64,000 nt of DNA from Bradyrhizobium cytisi (GTDB lineage: Bacteria; Pseudomonadota; Alphaproteobacteria; Rhizobiales; Xanthobacteraceae), in contig NZ_VSSR01000042.1 in assembly GCF_008123515.1 (NCBI RefSeq), forward strand, positions 124,001 to 188,000, in the 5' to 3' direction. The first letter of the stretch is position 1. Each line of letters opens with the position of its first letter. The position numbers were made by a program, and so were the translations under genes. The notes below the pieces were generated by a model that worked only from the letters and a program-made list of their open reading frames with translations, had not been told where the DNA came from and ran no database searches. Below are positions 45,631 through 55,220 of this stretch, in pieces.

Positions 45631-47220
45631 ATGATGTTCAGGATGATTGCGATCGTTGCGGGCTTGGGGCTGGCGCTCGCCGCCCCGGCAGAGGCCCAGA
45701 CACCGCGCAAGGGCGGAACCATCCGCATGACCGCGCCCTATGGCTCGAGCTTCACCAGTCTGGACATCCACACCACCCAGCGCGCCCAGGACGAGATCTA
45801 CGCCAAGGCCCTGCATCGTTCGCTCTACATCTGGGATTCCGCGGAAGGAAAGCCGGTTCCGGAACTTGCCAAGGAGGCTGTCGTCTCCGGCGGCGGTCTC
45901 GTCTACACCTTCAAGCTCCGCGACGACGCCTACTTCCACAATGGCCGCAAGATGACGGCCGACGACGTCATCTGGTCCTACAACCGCATCATGGACGGCA
46001 GCAAGGCCTATCCTGGCGCGCGTTATGTCCGCATCATCGAGGGCGCGGCCGCGGTGGAGAAGGGCCAGGCCAAGGAGATATCCGGCCTGAAGAAGATCGA
46101 TGATTTCACCGTCGAGATGAAGCTGACCGAGAAGGTCGATCCGGCCTTCTACCTGTTCACCGCGCTGACCTCGATCTATCCCGCCGACGAGGCTGTCAAG
46201 GACAGCTTCATCCAGCACCCGATCGGCCTTGGACCGTTCAAATTCGTCGAGCACGTGCCGGGATCGCGCATCGTCATGGAGCGCTGGGACCGGTTCTACA
46301 AGCCCGGCAAGCCCTACGCCGACAAGGTCATCGTGTCGGTCATGGGCGAGGCCGCGGCACGCGATGTCGCCTTCCGCAACAAGGAGATCGACACCTCCGT
46401 GCTCGGGCCGGCGCAATATGTCGCCTATCAGGCTGATCCCAACCTCAAGGGCACCATCGCCGAGGTCGCCGAGGTGTTCACGCGTTACATGGGGATCAAT
46501 CCCGCGTTCAAGCCGTTCGCCGACAAGCGTGTCCGGCAGGCGATCAACTATGCGATCGATACTGATTTGATCATCAACAAGCTGGTCAAGGGCAAGGCCT
46601 ATCGTGCCACCAGCTGGCTGCCTCTGACCTCGACGGCCTACGACAAGGCGATGAAGCCGTACCCCTACGATCCCGCCAAGGCCAGGCAGCTGCTTGCGGA
46701 GGCCGGCTATCCTTCCGGCTTCGAATTCGAATGGACCACCAGCCAGAATGAAAGCTGGGGCCTGCCGATCGTCGCGGCCGTGATCCCGATGCTGGATAAG
46801 GTCGGCATCAAGGCGAAGGTCAAGCAGGTCGAGGCCGCGGTGCTGTCGGAGGTGGTTCGCTCCGGCGACTACCAGGCCTTCATCTATTCCCAGCAGACCG
46901 GCCCGGACCCCCAGGCCGCCCTGAAATGCTTCCACTCCTCGACGCCGCAATCGGCCTGCAACTACATGAACTTCAAAAATGCCGAGTTCGACAAGATCAT
47001 CGATGAGGCCGGGCAGGCCGACGATACTGCCAAGCGCACCCAGCTGCTGCAGAAGGCCAACGCGCTGCTCTATGACGAGGCGCCGGTCTGGTTCTTCAAC
47101 TACAACAAGGCGGTCATGGCGGTGCAGCCGTGGCTCCACGGCGTTCAGCTGAACGCGACGGAGCTGACCCACCAGAATGTCGAGGACCTCTGGGTCGACG
47201 AGACCTCGCCCGCGAAGTGA
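45631..47220 (+). CDS. Peptide/solute ABC transporter, periplasmic binding protein (family 5)
   Basis: 529 aa. Signal peptide MMFRMIAIVAGLGLALAAPAEA, then the SBP_bac_5 fold: RKGGTIRMTAPYGSSFTSLD, LRDDAYFHNGRKMTADDVIWSYNRI, and NYAIDTDLIINKLVKGKA with LDKVGIKAKVKQ in the second lobe. It captures di/oligopeptides, opines or similar and delivers them to the DppBCDF-type complex encoded next. The ATG at 45631 lies 6 bases after GGGGG. First gene of the operon. Confidence 0.9.
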   Translation: MMFRMIAIVAGLGLALAAPAEAQTPRKGGTIRMTAPYGSSFTSLDIHTTQRAQDEIYAKALHRSLYIWDSAEGKPVPELAKEAVVSGGGLVYTFKLRDDAYFHNGRKMTADDVIWSYNRIMDGSKAYPGARYVRIIEGAAAVEKGQAKEISGLKKIDDFTVEMKLTEKVDPAFYLFTALTSIYPADEAVKDSFIQHPIGLGPFKFVEHVPGSRIVMERWDRFYKPGKPYADKVIVSVMGEAAARDVAFRNKEIDTSVLGPAQYVAYQADPNLKGTIAEVAEVFTRYMGINPAFKPFADKRVRQAINYAIDTDLIINKLVKGKAYRATSWLPLTSTAYDKAMKPYPYDPAKARQLLAEAGYPSGFEFEWTTSQNESWGLPIVAAVIPMLDKVGIKAKVKQVEAAVLSEVVRSGDYQAFIYSQQTGPDPQAALKCFHSSTPQSACNYMNFKNAEFDKIIDEAGQADDTAKRTQLLQKANALLYDEAPVWFFNYNKAVMAVQPWLHGVQLNATELTHQNVEDLWVDETSPAK

Positions 47221-47278
47221 CACGCGTTCTCGTGCTCCCTCCATCGCCATGAGCGATGGGGGGCGGAAGAAAGTGCCG

Positions 47279-48202
47279 ATGCTCTCCTTCCTGATCCGCC
47301 GCCTGCTGCAAACCATTCCGACCGTGCTAGCTGTCGTGGCTCTGGTGTTCGTGCTGTTCAGCGTCGTTCCCGGCAGCATCGTCTCGTCCATGAGCGACGA
47401 CGCCGATCCCCAGGTCGAGCTGCGCCTGAAGAAGCAGCTTGGCCTCGACGAGCCCGTCCATGTGCGTTTCGGCGGCTATATCGCCAAGCTCGCCACCGGT
47501 GATTTCGGCACGTCGTTCCGGACCCGCGAGCCTGTGACGACCATGATCGCCAAGCGGGCCTGGCCGACGCTGCAACTGATCTTCACCGCCATGGCGTTTT
47601 CGGTTCTGCTCGGCGTGCCGCTCGGCTTCATCGCGGCATTGCGGCCGGGCGGTCTGGTCGACAGCGCGGCCATGGTCGTGGCGGTGTCGGGCCTGTCCAT
47701 TGCCAAGTTCTGGCTCGGGCTGGTGCTGATGTATCTGTTTGCGCTGAAGCTCGGCTGGCTGCCGAGTTTCGGCTATGGCGATGGCGGCCTGAAATACCTG
47801 ATCCTCCCGGCGGTGACGCTTGGCGTCTCGCCGATGGCGCTGTTTGCCCGGACGACGCGCGCTGCGGTGCTCGAGATCATGACGGCTGATTTCGTCCGCA
47901 CCGCGCGCTCCAAGGGCATGAGCGAGGTCAGGGTGGTGAAATGGCACGTGATGCGCAACGCGCTGGTCATCATTCTCACCACCGTCGGCCTGCAGTTCGG
48001 CGGGCTGATGGGGCAGGCGGTCGTCGTCGAGAAATTGTTCTCCTGGCCGGGCATCGGTTCGTTGCTGGTCGACAGCGTCCTGCAGCGCGACATTCCGGCC
48101 GTCCAGGGCTCGATTCTCGTAGTGGTGCTGGCCTTCCTCGCGATCAATCTGCTGATCGACGTGCTCTACGGCGTGATTGATCCCAGGATCAGATACGCAT
48201 GA
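47279..48202 (+). CDS. ABC transporter permease, DppB-like
   Basis: 307 aa inner-membrane permease, six helices, starting MLSFLIRRLLQTIPTVLAVVALVFVLF as in DppB/OppB. The EAA loop reads EIMTADFVRTARSKGMSEVRVVKWH. The ATG at 47279 gives the standard N-terminus; upstream ATG 47249 would add ten polar residues. It overlaps the next permease by four bases. Confidence 0.92.
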   Translation: MLSFLIRRLLQTIPTVLAVVALVFVLFSVVPGSIVSSMSDDADPQVELRLKKQLGLDEPVHVRFGGYIAKLATGDFGTSFRTREPVTTMIAKRAWPTLQLIFTAMAFSVLLGVPLGFIAALRPGGLVDSAAMVVAVSGLSIAKFWLGLVLMYLFALKLGWLPSFGYGDGGLKYLILPAVTLGVSPMALFARTTRAAVLEIMTADFVRTARSKGMSEVRVVKWHVMRNALVIILTTVGLQFGGLMGQAVVVEKLFSWPGIGSLLVDSVLQRDIPAVQGSILVVVLAFLAINLLIDVLYGVIDPRIRYA

Positions 48203-49016
48203 AGCTCCGCGCCAATCTCATCATCGGTGGCGCGCTGTTCGCGCTCGCGATCCTGGTCGGTGTGCTCGCGCCGTGGCTGGCGCACACCGATCCCGTCCTG
48301 GACGCCAATCTGCTGAACGCGGAGGAGCCTCCGGGCTGGACCTGGTGGTTCGGCACCGACGACCAGGGCCGCGACATCTATTCCCGCGTCGTCTACGGCG
48401 CGCGTGTCTCGCTGACGGTCGGCATCGTCTCGCAGCTCATCAACAGCGTCATCGGCGTGGCGCTGGGCCTGAGCGCGGGGTATTGGGGCGGCTGGTGGGA
48501 CGATGTCGTCAACGCCCTGACCAATGTCATGCTCGCGATCCCCTCGCTGATCTTCGCGCTCGCCATCATGGCGGTGCTTGGACCCGGCCTGACGAGCCTG
48601 CTGATCGCGCTCGGGCTGACCAACTGGTCCTTCACCTGCCGGATCGCGCGGGCCTCGGCGCTGTCGCTGAGGAGCCAGGGCTATGTGCAGGCCGCGACCG
48701 TGCTCGGCTACGGCGATCTGCGCATCATGATCACGCAGCTGTTGCCGAACATGCTGGGGCCGATCGTCGTCATCGGCACGCTCGGCATGGGCAGCGCGGT
48801 CCTCTCCGAGGCCGCATTGTCGTTCCTCGGCCTCGGCGTCCGCCCGCCGTTTCCGAGCTGGGGCAGCATGTTGTCGGACGCCCGTGACCAGATCACGACG
48901 GCGCCGTGGCTCTCGGTATTTCCGGGCCTCGCCATCTTCCTGACGGTGCTCGGGCTCAATCTGCTTGGCGACGGCCTGCGCGACATTCTCGATCCCCAAT
49001 CGCGGAGCAGGCGGAC

Positions 49017-49020
<4 letters not shown>
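48199..49020 (+). CDS. ABC transporter permease, DppC-like
   Basis: 273 aa, second permease of the importer. TM1 is followed by HTDPVLDANLLNAEEPPGWT and WFGTDDQGRDIYSRVVYGARVSLTVG, the DppC/OppC signature. The EAA loop is SLRSQGYVQAATVLGYGDLRIM. Its last bases overlap the first ATPase gene by four bases. Confidence 0.92.
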
Positions 49021-49989
<969 letters not shown>

Positions 49990-49997
<8 letters not shown>

Positions 49998-51042
49998 GCC
50001 CAAAAACAGATCGGGTGAGGGGAGGCCGGACGACGATCTCATTCTCAGCGTCGAGGATCTCGCGGTTCATTTTCCGCTGGGCGGCGGCTTGTTCGGCCGC
50101 GGCCAGCGGTTACTTCGTGCCGTCGACGGCGTCGATCTCAAGCTGAAGCGCGGCGAGTGCCTCGGCCTCGTCGGCGAGTCCGGTTCCGGCAAGTCGACGG
50201 TGGCGTTGTCGATCCTGGGCCTGTTGACACCGACGCGCGGCCGCGTCGTGCTGGACGGGCAGGTCGTGACCGGCCGGCCGTCCGGCGATCGCAAATCACT
50301 GGCCCGGACTGTCCAAATCGTCTTTCAGGACCCCTACGCCTCGCTCAATCCGCGCCAGACCGTGCGTCGCACGCTGGAGGATCCCCTTCGTGTGCATGGC
50401 GTGACCGCAAGGAGCGAGATCGAGGATCGCGTCGCGACCATGCTGCGGCATGTCGGCCTGCGGCCCGAGCAGGCCGACCGCTACCCGCATGAATTCTCCG
50501 GCGGCCAGCGCCAGCGTATCGGCATTGCGCGCGCCCTGATCCTCAACCCCAAGCTCGTCATCTGCGACGAGCCCGTCTCGGCGCTCGACGTCTCGATCCG
50601 CGCCCAGATCATCAACCTGCTGCTGGAATTGAAGGACACGCTCGGTCTGTCCTACATCATGATCAGCCACGACCTCGGCGTGGTCGAGCACATGAGCGAT
50701 AGGGTTGCCGTGATGTATCTCGGCCGCATCGTCGAGAACGGCGACTGGCGCGAAATCTTCGAACGCCCGGCGCACCCCTATACCCAAGCCTTGATTGCCG
50801 CCATCCCCGATCCCTTGCGCCATGCCCCGCTGGCGACGACAGGGGGAGACCAGCCCAATCCGCTCAATCCGCCGAACGGATGCGCGTTCAGCCCGCGGTG
50901 TCGTTATGCGGAAGCGGTATGCCGCAGGGAGCCGGGGCCGGTGCTGGAGACGCGCGCGGATGGGCATGCGGTGCGCTGCTGGCGAGCGGATGAGATTGCG
51001 GGGCAGGCGGCGTTGGCTTCGAACGAAAGCGAGCACCTCTAG
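49990..51042 (+). CDS. ABC transporter ATP-binding protein, DppF-like
   Basis: 350 aa, second ATPase of the heterodimer. Walker A GESGSGKST, Q-loop VFQDPYASLNPRQTV, signature FSGGQRQRIG, Walker B LVICDEPVSALDV, H-loop MISHDLGVVEH; C-terminal Cys motif CAFSPRCRYAEAVC. It ends the five-gene importer operon; a REP-like palindrome lies 35 bases downstream. Confidence 0.93.
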
Positions 51043-51077
51043 GATGGTGGGTCCGTCTTGGCGTGCTATCTCCCCAT

Positions 51078-51157
51078 CGTCATTGCGAGCGCAGCGAAGC
51101 AATCCAGAATCCTTCTGCGGCGACAGCCTGGATTGCTTCGCTGCGCTCGCAATGACG
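51078..51157. repeat. REP-like palindrome, copy 4
   Basis: 80 bp, almost identical in arms to copies 1 and 5, placed just behind the peptide importer operon, where it could stabilise or terminate the mRNA. Confidence 0.85.
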
Positions 51158-51300
51158 AGCTCGGTTGAGCGAGCTTCGCTCTATCCCCGCCATCCTGAGG
51201 TGGCCGCTTCTTCAGCGGCCCGCGAAGGGCGACGGCCACGCTGGAACAGGATCTTCGCCCTCGCTGTGGTAACCTCTAAGGGGTTGCACGAAACATAGTT

Positions 51301-51325
51301 GGAACGACGTCTCTCGTCGTCCGTT
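51301..51325 (+). promoter_or_regulatory. EcfG-type (general stress response) promoter
   Basis: GGAAC, 16 bases, CGTT: an exact match to the -35/-10 pattern bound by the alphaproteobacterial stress sigma factor EcfG (GGAAC-N16-17-cGTT). The predicted transcript starts near 51333, about 60 bases before the 69-aa gene. Confidence 0.65.
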
Positions 51326-51392
51326 GACGCGGCGTCGCGCCGGACGCTTTTTCGAGTCCGGCGGAGCCATATGAGCAGCGAGGAGACTGGTT

Positions 51393-51602
51393 ATGGCAAG
51401 TGCGGCAGGCCGCGATCCGCGACACCATACTCAGAAGATGCAGAAGGCCCTCCGGGATATCCGGAACCATTTGCGCGAAGACATCCAGAAGGTCGACGAG
51501 CCACAGTTGAAGGCGATGTTCGAGACGTCCGCCGAGGTTTTGGGTGGTCTCGAGAAGGCCTTCAAGGACTATGAGCAGAAGAACGAACCGGCCTGGCGCT
51601 GA
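51393..51602 (+). CDS. Small charged helical protein, probable stress protein
   Basis: 69 aa, hydrophilic, no Cys and no membrane helix. The N-terminus is basic (MASAAGRDPRHHTQKMQK), then about 50 residues predicted as two amphipathic helices (ALRDIRNHLREDIQ and LKAMFETSAEVLGGLEKAFKDYEQ). It starts at ATG 51393 after GAGGAG. An EcfG-type promoter lies in front, so expression in the general stress response is likely. A hairpin (GCCGGAC/GTCCGGC, around 51340-51365) lies in the leader. I do not recognise the family. Confidence 0.7.
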   Translation: MASAAGRDPRHHTQKMQKALRDIRNHLREDIQKVDEPQLKAMFETSAEVLGGLEKAFKDYEQKNEPAWR

Positions 51603-51986
51603 CTGACAGGTCCCGGCGCCGCCACGGCCCCGCGCATCCACAGGAGCGCCGTGATGGAAGTCGTTGTGCCAAGCAAGCGCCGTCTCCTCTTGCTCGAGGC
51701 CGGGATCTCGGCCATGCGGTCCACCGGAGCGACAAGCCTATGCGCCGTGGTACCTCGCCGCCTTGGGCGCGACCCACGCCCCGATCGAACGGCTTGACGA
51801 TGCGCCGGCGGGGCGGACGGCGGTGACGGGTTCCCCCCGCGTTCCCCCCGATGACTTCTTTGCAGCTTTCAACGCAGGCGGGTTGACAGTCCGGCCATCA
51901 GGGCATTTATTCGCGCCACGGGGAATTGCGATCTCCCCGCGAGGCGACATGCCCAAGAATCGCGTCCTGGTCACCAAGGGCGCAGC
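51603..51986 (+). other. 384-bp stretch without a recognisable gene
   Basis: Contains a long open frame (51664-52035) without a ribosome-binding site or family resemblance, which I do not call. Its right end holds a good promoter (51883-51911). It may be scar sequence left by a deletion, given the truncated rhodanese that follows. Confidence 0.45.
51883..51911 (+). promoter_or_regulatory. Sigma-70-type promoter before the rhodanese fragment and transporter
   Basis: TTGACA, 17 bases, TTTATT: perfect -35 and ideal spacing, with a -10 that matches TATAAT at four of six positions. The start of transcription is expected near 51918, serving the rhodanese fragment and the TauE-like gene. Confidence 0.6.
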
Positions 51987-52232
51987 ATGTCAACATCATA
52001 CGCCTCTATCTCACCCGACAAATTATCCCGACTGATCGGCACGGCCACTTCGCCGACGCTGATCGATGTGCGTATCGACGCGGACTTCGCGGCAGATCCG
52101 CGCTTGATACCTGGCGCGACAAGACGCTCTCACCTCGACGTTCGGGACTGGGGCTCGCGCTTGACGACGGGGCAGTCTGTCGTCGTCGTCCCAATAAGAT
52201 GGAGGTCCATCCAAGTGCTCGCACCTCGCTAG
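51987..52232 (+). pseudogene. Truncated rhodanese-like protein
   Basis: 81 aa. MSTSYASISPDKLSRLIG ... TLIDVRIDADFAADPRLIPGA is a normal rhodanese N-terminus with the DVR motif and is followed by DVRDWGSRLTTGQSVVVV. That is where the active-site loop (Cys-x5-Arg) should begin. Instead the frame reads PIRWRSIQVLAPR and stops. The catalytic Cys is missing, so it should have no sulphurtransferase activity. Probably the 3' part was deleted and replaced by the junction to the permease gene. Confidence 0.6.
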
Positions 52233-52246
52233 GGGAGCACGACCTA

Positions 52247-52990
52247 ATGGATGGGCTTGTCTTTGTTGTTTTTGCTCTTGCCGCCCTTGTGGGCGGCTTC
52301 GTCAGCGGCTTTTCGGGCTTCGCGATGGGGCTGGTCGTGTCCGGTGTCTGGTTGCACATCATCTCGCCGATGCAGACTGCTTCTCTGATCGCCGGCTACG
52401 GCCTGCTCACACAGGGCTACGGCATCTTCAAGCTGCGCAAGTCGCTGGATTTGCGCAGGGCGTGGCCCCTCGCGCTCGGGACCGTTATCGGGATTCCGAT
52501 TGGAGTTGGGATTCTCTCGTATCTCAACCCGGCTTACCTTCGGCTCGGCGTCGGTGTGTTATTGATGGTCTACTCGATATACGGCCTCGCACGACCGGTG
52601 TTCGCTCCGATCAAGATCGGCACCCGAGCCGACATCGCCATCGGCATTTCGAATGGTCTGCTTGGCGGTTTGACGGGGCTGGGCGGCGTGATCTCCACGA
52701 TCTCCTGCCAATGGCGGGGCTGGCCCAAGGATGTGCAACGGGCCGTGTTCCAGCCGGTGTTGTTCGTGGCCTTCGTCGTGATCTCGCTCTCTCAAATCGC
52801 CGCCGGAACCATCACGAAAGACACGGCGAAGCTGTACGCATTGGGCGTCCCTTTCATGGTCGTCGGCCTGTGGTCTGGCTTCCGGCTGTTCGGAAAGATT
52901 GACGACGAGACCTTCCGCAAGACGGTGCTTGCGCTGCTGCTGTTCGCGGGAGTGTCGCTGATCGCATCGACGCTTCCTTCCCTTCGCTGA
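52247..52990 (+). CDS. TauE/SafE-family membrane permease (anion exporter type)
   Basis: 247 aa, seven or eight hydrophobic helices with the two-fold GG motif repeats of the family: LVGGFVSGFSGFAMGLVVSG near the N-terminus and GISNGLLGGLTGLGGVISTI in the middle. These proteins move sulfite, sulfoacetate or other organosulphur anions, or unknown carboxylates. The ATG at 52247 follows GGGGAG. It may form an operon with the following propeller, lectin-like and GlcG-like genes (gap of 14 bases). Confidence 0.85.
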   Translation: MDGLVFVVFALAALVGGFVSGFSGFAMGLVVSGVWLHIISPMQTASLIAGYGLLTQGYGIFKLRKSLDLRRAWPLALGTVIGIPIGVGILSYLNPAYLRLGVGVLLMVYSIYGLARPVFAPIKIGTRADIAIGISNGLLGGLTGLGGVISTISCQWRGWPKDVQRAVFQPVLFVAFVVISLSQIAAGTITKDTAKLYALGVPFMVVGLWSGFRLFGKIDDETFRKTVLALLLFAGVSLIASTLPSLR

Positions 52991-53004
52991 TTGATGAGGA
53001 CACC

Positions 53005-53901
53005 ATGCCGCTGAAGACTGTTGGCACGATCGCCATCCCCAACGGACAGGACAGCGATTTCGATCACGCCGCCTTCGATCCGAAGACCCGTCGCGTTTTC
53101 ATCGCGCATACGGCACATGGCTGCATTGAGGTGATCGATCACGATGCGCAGAAGCATATCGCAACTCTCCCTGGTTTTCCGGCCGTAGCCGGCGCGGTCG
53201 CCGACGACGGGGAGATACTCACGACCAACCGTGGCGCGGCGACGATCACGTGGATGGACGCTGCAACATACGAGATCAAGGGCGTGTTCCCGTCGGGGCA
53301 GCGTCCGAACGGCGCGGTCATTATCAAAAACAGGCAGATTGGCATTGCCGCCTGCATCGGCGACGCAAATCAAGGACCGACGCTTCAGCTCATTGATTTG
53401 AAGCAGATGACGCAGCGCAGCATTGAACTCCCGGGCAGGCCGCGCTGGTGCGTTACTGACGCCAATGGCGAGCGCGTGTTTCTCTGCATCCGCGAACCGT
53501 CGATGATCCTGTCGGCGCGGCTGCCTGATCTCGACGACATCGTTCATTGGCCGTTGCCGTCGGGCGGCGCGCACGGTCTCGATATCGATCACGTGCGCAA
53601 CCGCCTTTACGCTGCCTGCGACGACGGTGATCTCGTGGAGATCGATAGCACATCCGGGAAGGTTACCAACGTCTGGCCGATTGCCGGGCCGCCTGACGTG
53701 ACATTCTTCAATCCGGCGACCGGTCGCGTGCATGTGGCGATTGGGAACCCAGGCGTCATCGAGACGATCGATCCTCGGTCGGGCGATCGCATCACTACTG
53801 TGACGGGCGCCGGCGCGCATACGACCGCTCTGGTGGGACCGGATCGGCTCTACGTGATCTCGCCGAGCCACGGCGGCGTGCTGGTGCTCTCCGATGGGTG
53901 A
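53005..53901 (+). CDS. YVTN/YncE-like beta-propeller protein
   Basis: 298 aa, made of repeated strands with the pattern RVFIAHTAHGCIEVID ... RLYAACDDGDLVEID ... RVHVAIGNPGVIETID, the look of a six- or seven-bladed propeller of the YncE/SMP-30 type. No signal peptide is visible, so it is probably cytoplasmic, which is unusual for YncE relatives. No catalytic residues can be assigned. It overlaps the next open frame slightly if the earliest start of that gene is used. Confidence 0.78.
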   Translation: MPLKTVGTIAIPNGQDSDFDHAAFDPKTRRVFIAHTAHGCIEVIDHDAQKHIATLPGFPAVAGAVADDGEILTTNRGAATITWMDAATYEIKGVFPSGQRPNGAVIIKNRQIGIAACIGDANQGPTLQLIDLKQMTQRSIELPGRPRWCVTDANGERVFLCIREPSMILSARLPDLDDIVHWPLPSGGAHGLDIDHVRNRLYAACDDGDLVEIDSTSGKVTNVWPIAGPPDVTFFNPATGRVHVAIGNPGVIETIDPRSGDRITTVTGAGAHTTALVGPDRLYVISPSHGGVLVLSDG

Positions 53902-53965
53902 TAACTGGAGCGGCGGCATGTCGCAAACGACTTCGATGGCCCGAATCTCTATGGCAGGACGATTG

Positions 53966-54652
53966 ATGATGTGCACCATCGCAGGCTTTCCGTCGCGATC
54001 TTCTTTACGCGCGAGGCTCGTGGCGACTGTGCTGATTTTTTCAGTGGGAGGAAACGCCGTGGCCGAGACCCTGAATTTTGACAATGCTCCTGTCGGAATG
54101 CCGCCCGAGGGATGGACCTTGACGATGACCGGCAAGGGAGAGCCGAAATGGACCGTCGAGGCCGAACCCTCCGCGCCAAGCAAGCCGAACGTTCTCAAGC
54201 AATCCGGACGAGCGACATTTCCGGTGGCGATCAGACGCGACACTGCCATCCGCAACGGCTTCGTTGAGGTCAAATTCAAGGCCGTCTCCGGGTCGGAAGA
54301 TCGCGCCGCGGGCATCATCTGGCGGGCGAGGGATGCCGACAATTACTACGTCGTCCGGGCCAACGCGCTGGAGGACAATGTCGTGCTCTACAAGACGATC
54401 AAGGGCATTCGGACATCGCTGGGGATCGTCGGCCGCAAGGGCGGATACGGCGTCAGCGCACCCGTGACATCAGGGCAATGGCACGTGCTGCGTTGCGATT
54501 TCGCTGGAGGTCGATTCAAGGTGAGCTATGACGGAAAGCCAATATTCGAAGTGGAGGACGCCACCATCGTGGATGCCGGCATGATCGGCCTCTGGACCAA
54601 GGCGGATAGCGTGACCCTGTTCGACGATCTGACATATGGTGAGATCAAATAG
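53966..54652 (+). CDS. Exported lectin-fold (concanavalin-like / DUF1080-type) protein
   Basis: 228 aa from ATG 53966. This start gives a signal peptide (RSSLRARLVATVLIFSVGGNAVA, then ETLNFD). Starts at 53894 or 53918 are possible. The mature domain has the jelly-roll pattern NGFVEVKFKAVSG, GIIWRARDADNYYVVRANALED and FKVSYDGKPIFEVEDATI, as in family-16-like and 3-keto-disaccharide-hydrolase domains, which bind or cleave sugars. Acidic catalytic residues cannot be fixed. Follows the propeller gene. Confidence 0.7.
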   Translation: MMCTIAGFPSRSSLRARLVATVLIFSVGGNAVAETLNFDNAPVGMPPEGWTLTMTGKGEPKWTVEAEPSAPSKPNVLKQSGRATFPVAIRRDTAIRNGFVEVKFKAVSGSEDRAAGIIWRARDADNYYVVRANALEDNVVLYKTIKGIRTSLGIVGRKGGYGVSAPVTSGQWHVLRCDFAGGRFKVSYDGKPIFEVEDATIVDAGMIGLWTKADSVTLFDDLTYGEIK

Positions 54653-54680
54653 AGGTTCGTCCACCTTGCCGGAGACCACC

Positions 54681-55181
54681 ATGAATGTCAGATGTTTATC
54701 GGTCGCGACGGCCCTGCTGATCGCGTCGATCTGCCCAATGCGGGCGGAAGATGCGTTGGTCGCCTATAAGTCACTCACTCCGGAGCTGGCGCTCGATCTC
54801 GCGACCGCTGCGTTGGGCAGCTGCCGTGATCATGGTTACCAGGTTGCCGTCGCCGTTGTCGATCGCTTCGGCGTGACGCAAGTGATGTTGCGTGATCGCT
54901 TTGCAGGCGCCCATACGCTGTCAACGGCATCCGGCAAGGCCTGGACAGCTGCGTCGTTCAAGACCAGCACGACAGAGCTGAATGCGGTCAGCCAGCCGGG
55001 CATGATGCAGTCGGGCATTCGGAGTCTTCCCGGGGTGGTCATCATAGGAGGAGGACTGATCGTCGAGGCAGGCGGCGCTCTGGTCGGAGCGGTCGGCGTG
55101 TCCGGAGCGCCGGGCGGCGATGCGGATGAAGCCTGCGCGAGAGCCGGGATCGCAGCCATACGTGACAAGCTTGAGTTTTGA
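54681..55181 (+). CDS. GlcG/HbpS-family exported protein
   Basis: 166 aa. ATG 54681 lies 8 bases after GGAG. Signal peptide MNVRCLSVATALLIASICPMRA, then the Haem_degrading/GlcG (PF03928) domain: LTPELALDLATAALGSCRDHGYQVAVAVVDRFG, KAWTAASFKTST, and the closing glycine-rich GGGLIVEAGGALVGAVGVSGAPGGDADE. HbpS of Streptomyces binds haem; GlcG functions are unclear. A ligand-binding or redox role in the periplasm is inferred. Last gene of the small cluster. Confidence 0.85.
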   Translation: MNVRCLSVATALLIASICPMRAEDALVAYKSLTPELALDLATAALGSCRDHGYQVAVAVVDRFGVTQVMLRDRFAGAHTLSTASGKAWTAASFKTSTTELNAVSQPGMMQSGIRSLPGVVIIGGGLIVEAGGALVGAVGVSGAPGGDADEACARAGIAAIRDKLEF

Positions 55182-55220
55182 GAGCGGACGTGGAGATATC
55201 GGATCGAGGGTTCGTGCTTC

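Noticed and set aside
45076..47391. 771-codon minus-strand frame opposite the peptide-binding protein gene
   Set aside because: Mirror frame of a clear family-5 binding protein; its left end only passes through the frameshifted small gene in the wrong frame.
51181..51260. Hairpin-rich stretch after REP copy 4 (GGCCGCTTCTTCAGCGGCC region)
   Set aside because: Possibly part of a second repeat family, but only one copy is in the window, so I cannot support it as a repeat.
51664..52035. 123-codon plus-strand frame before the rhodanese fragment
   Set aside because: No ribosome-binding site, no recognisable family, and a good promoter lies inside it.
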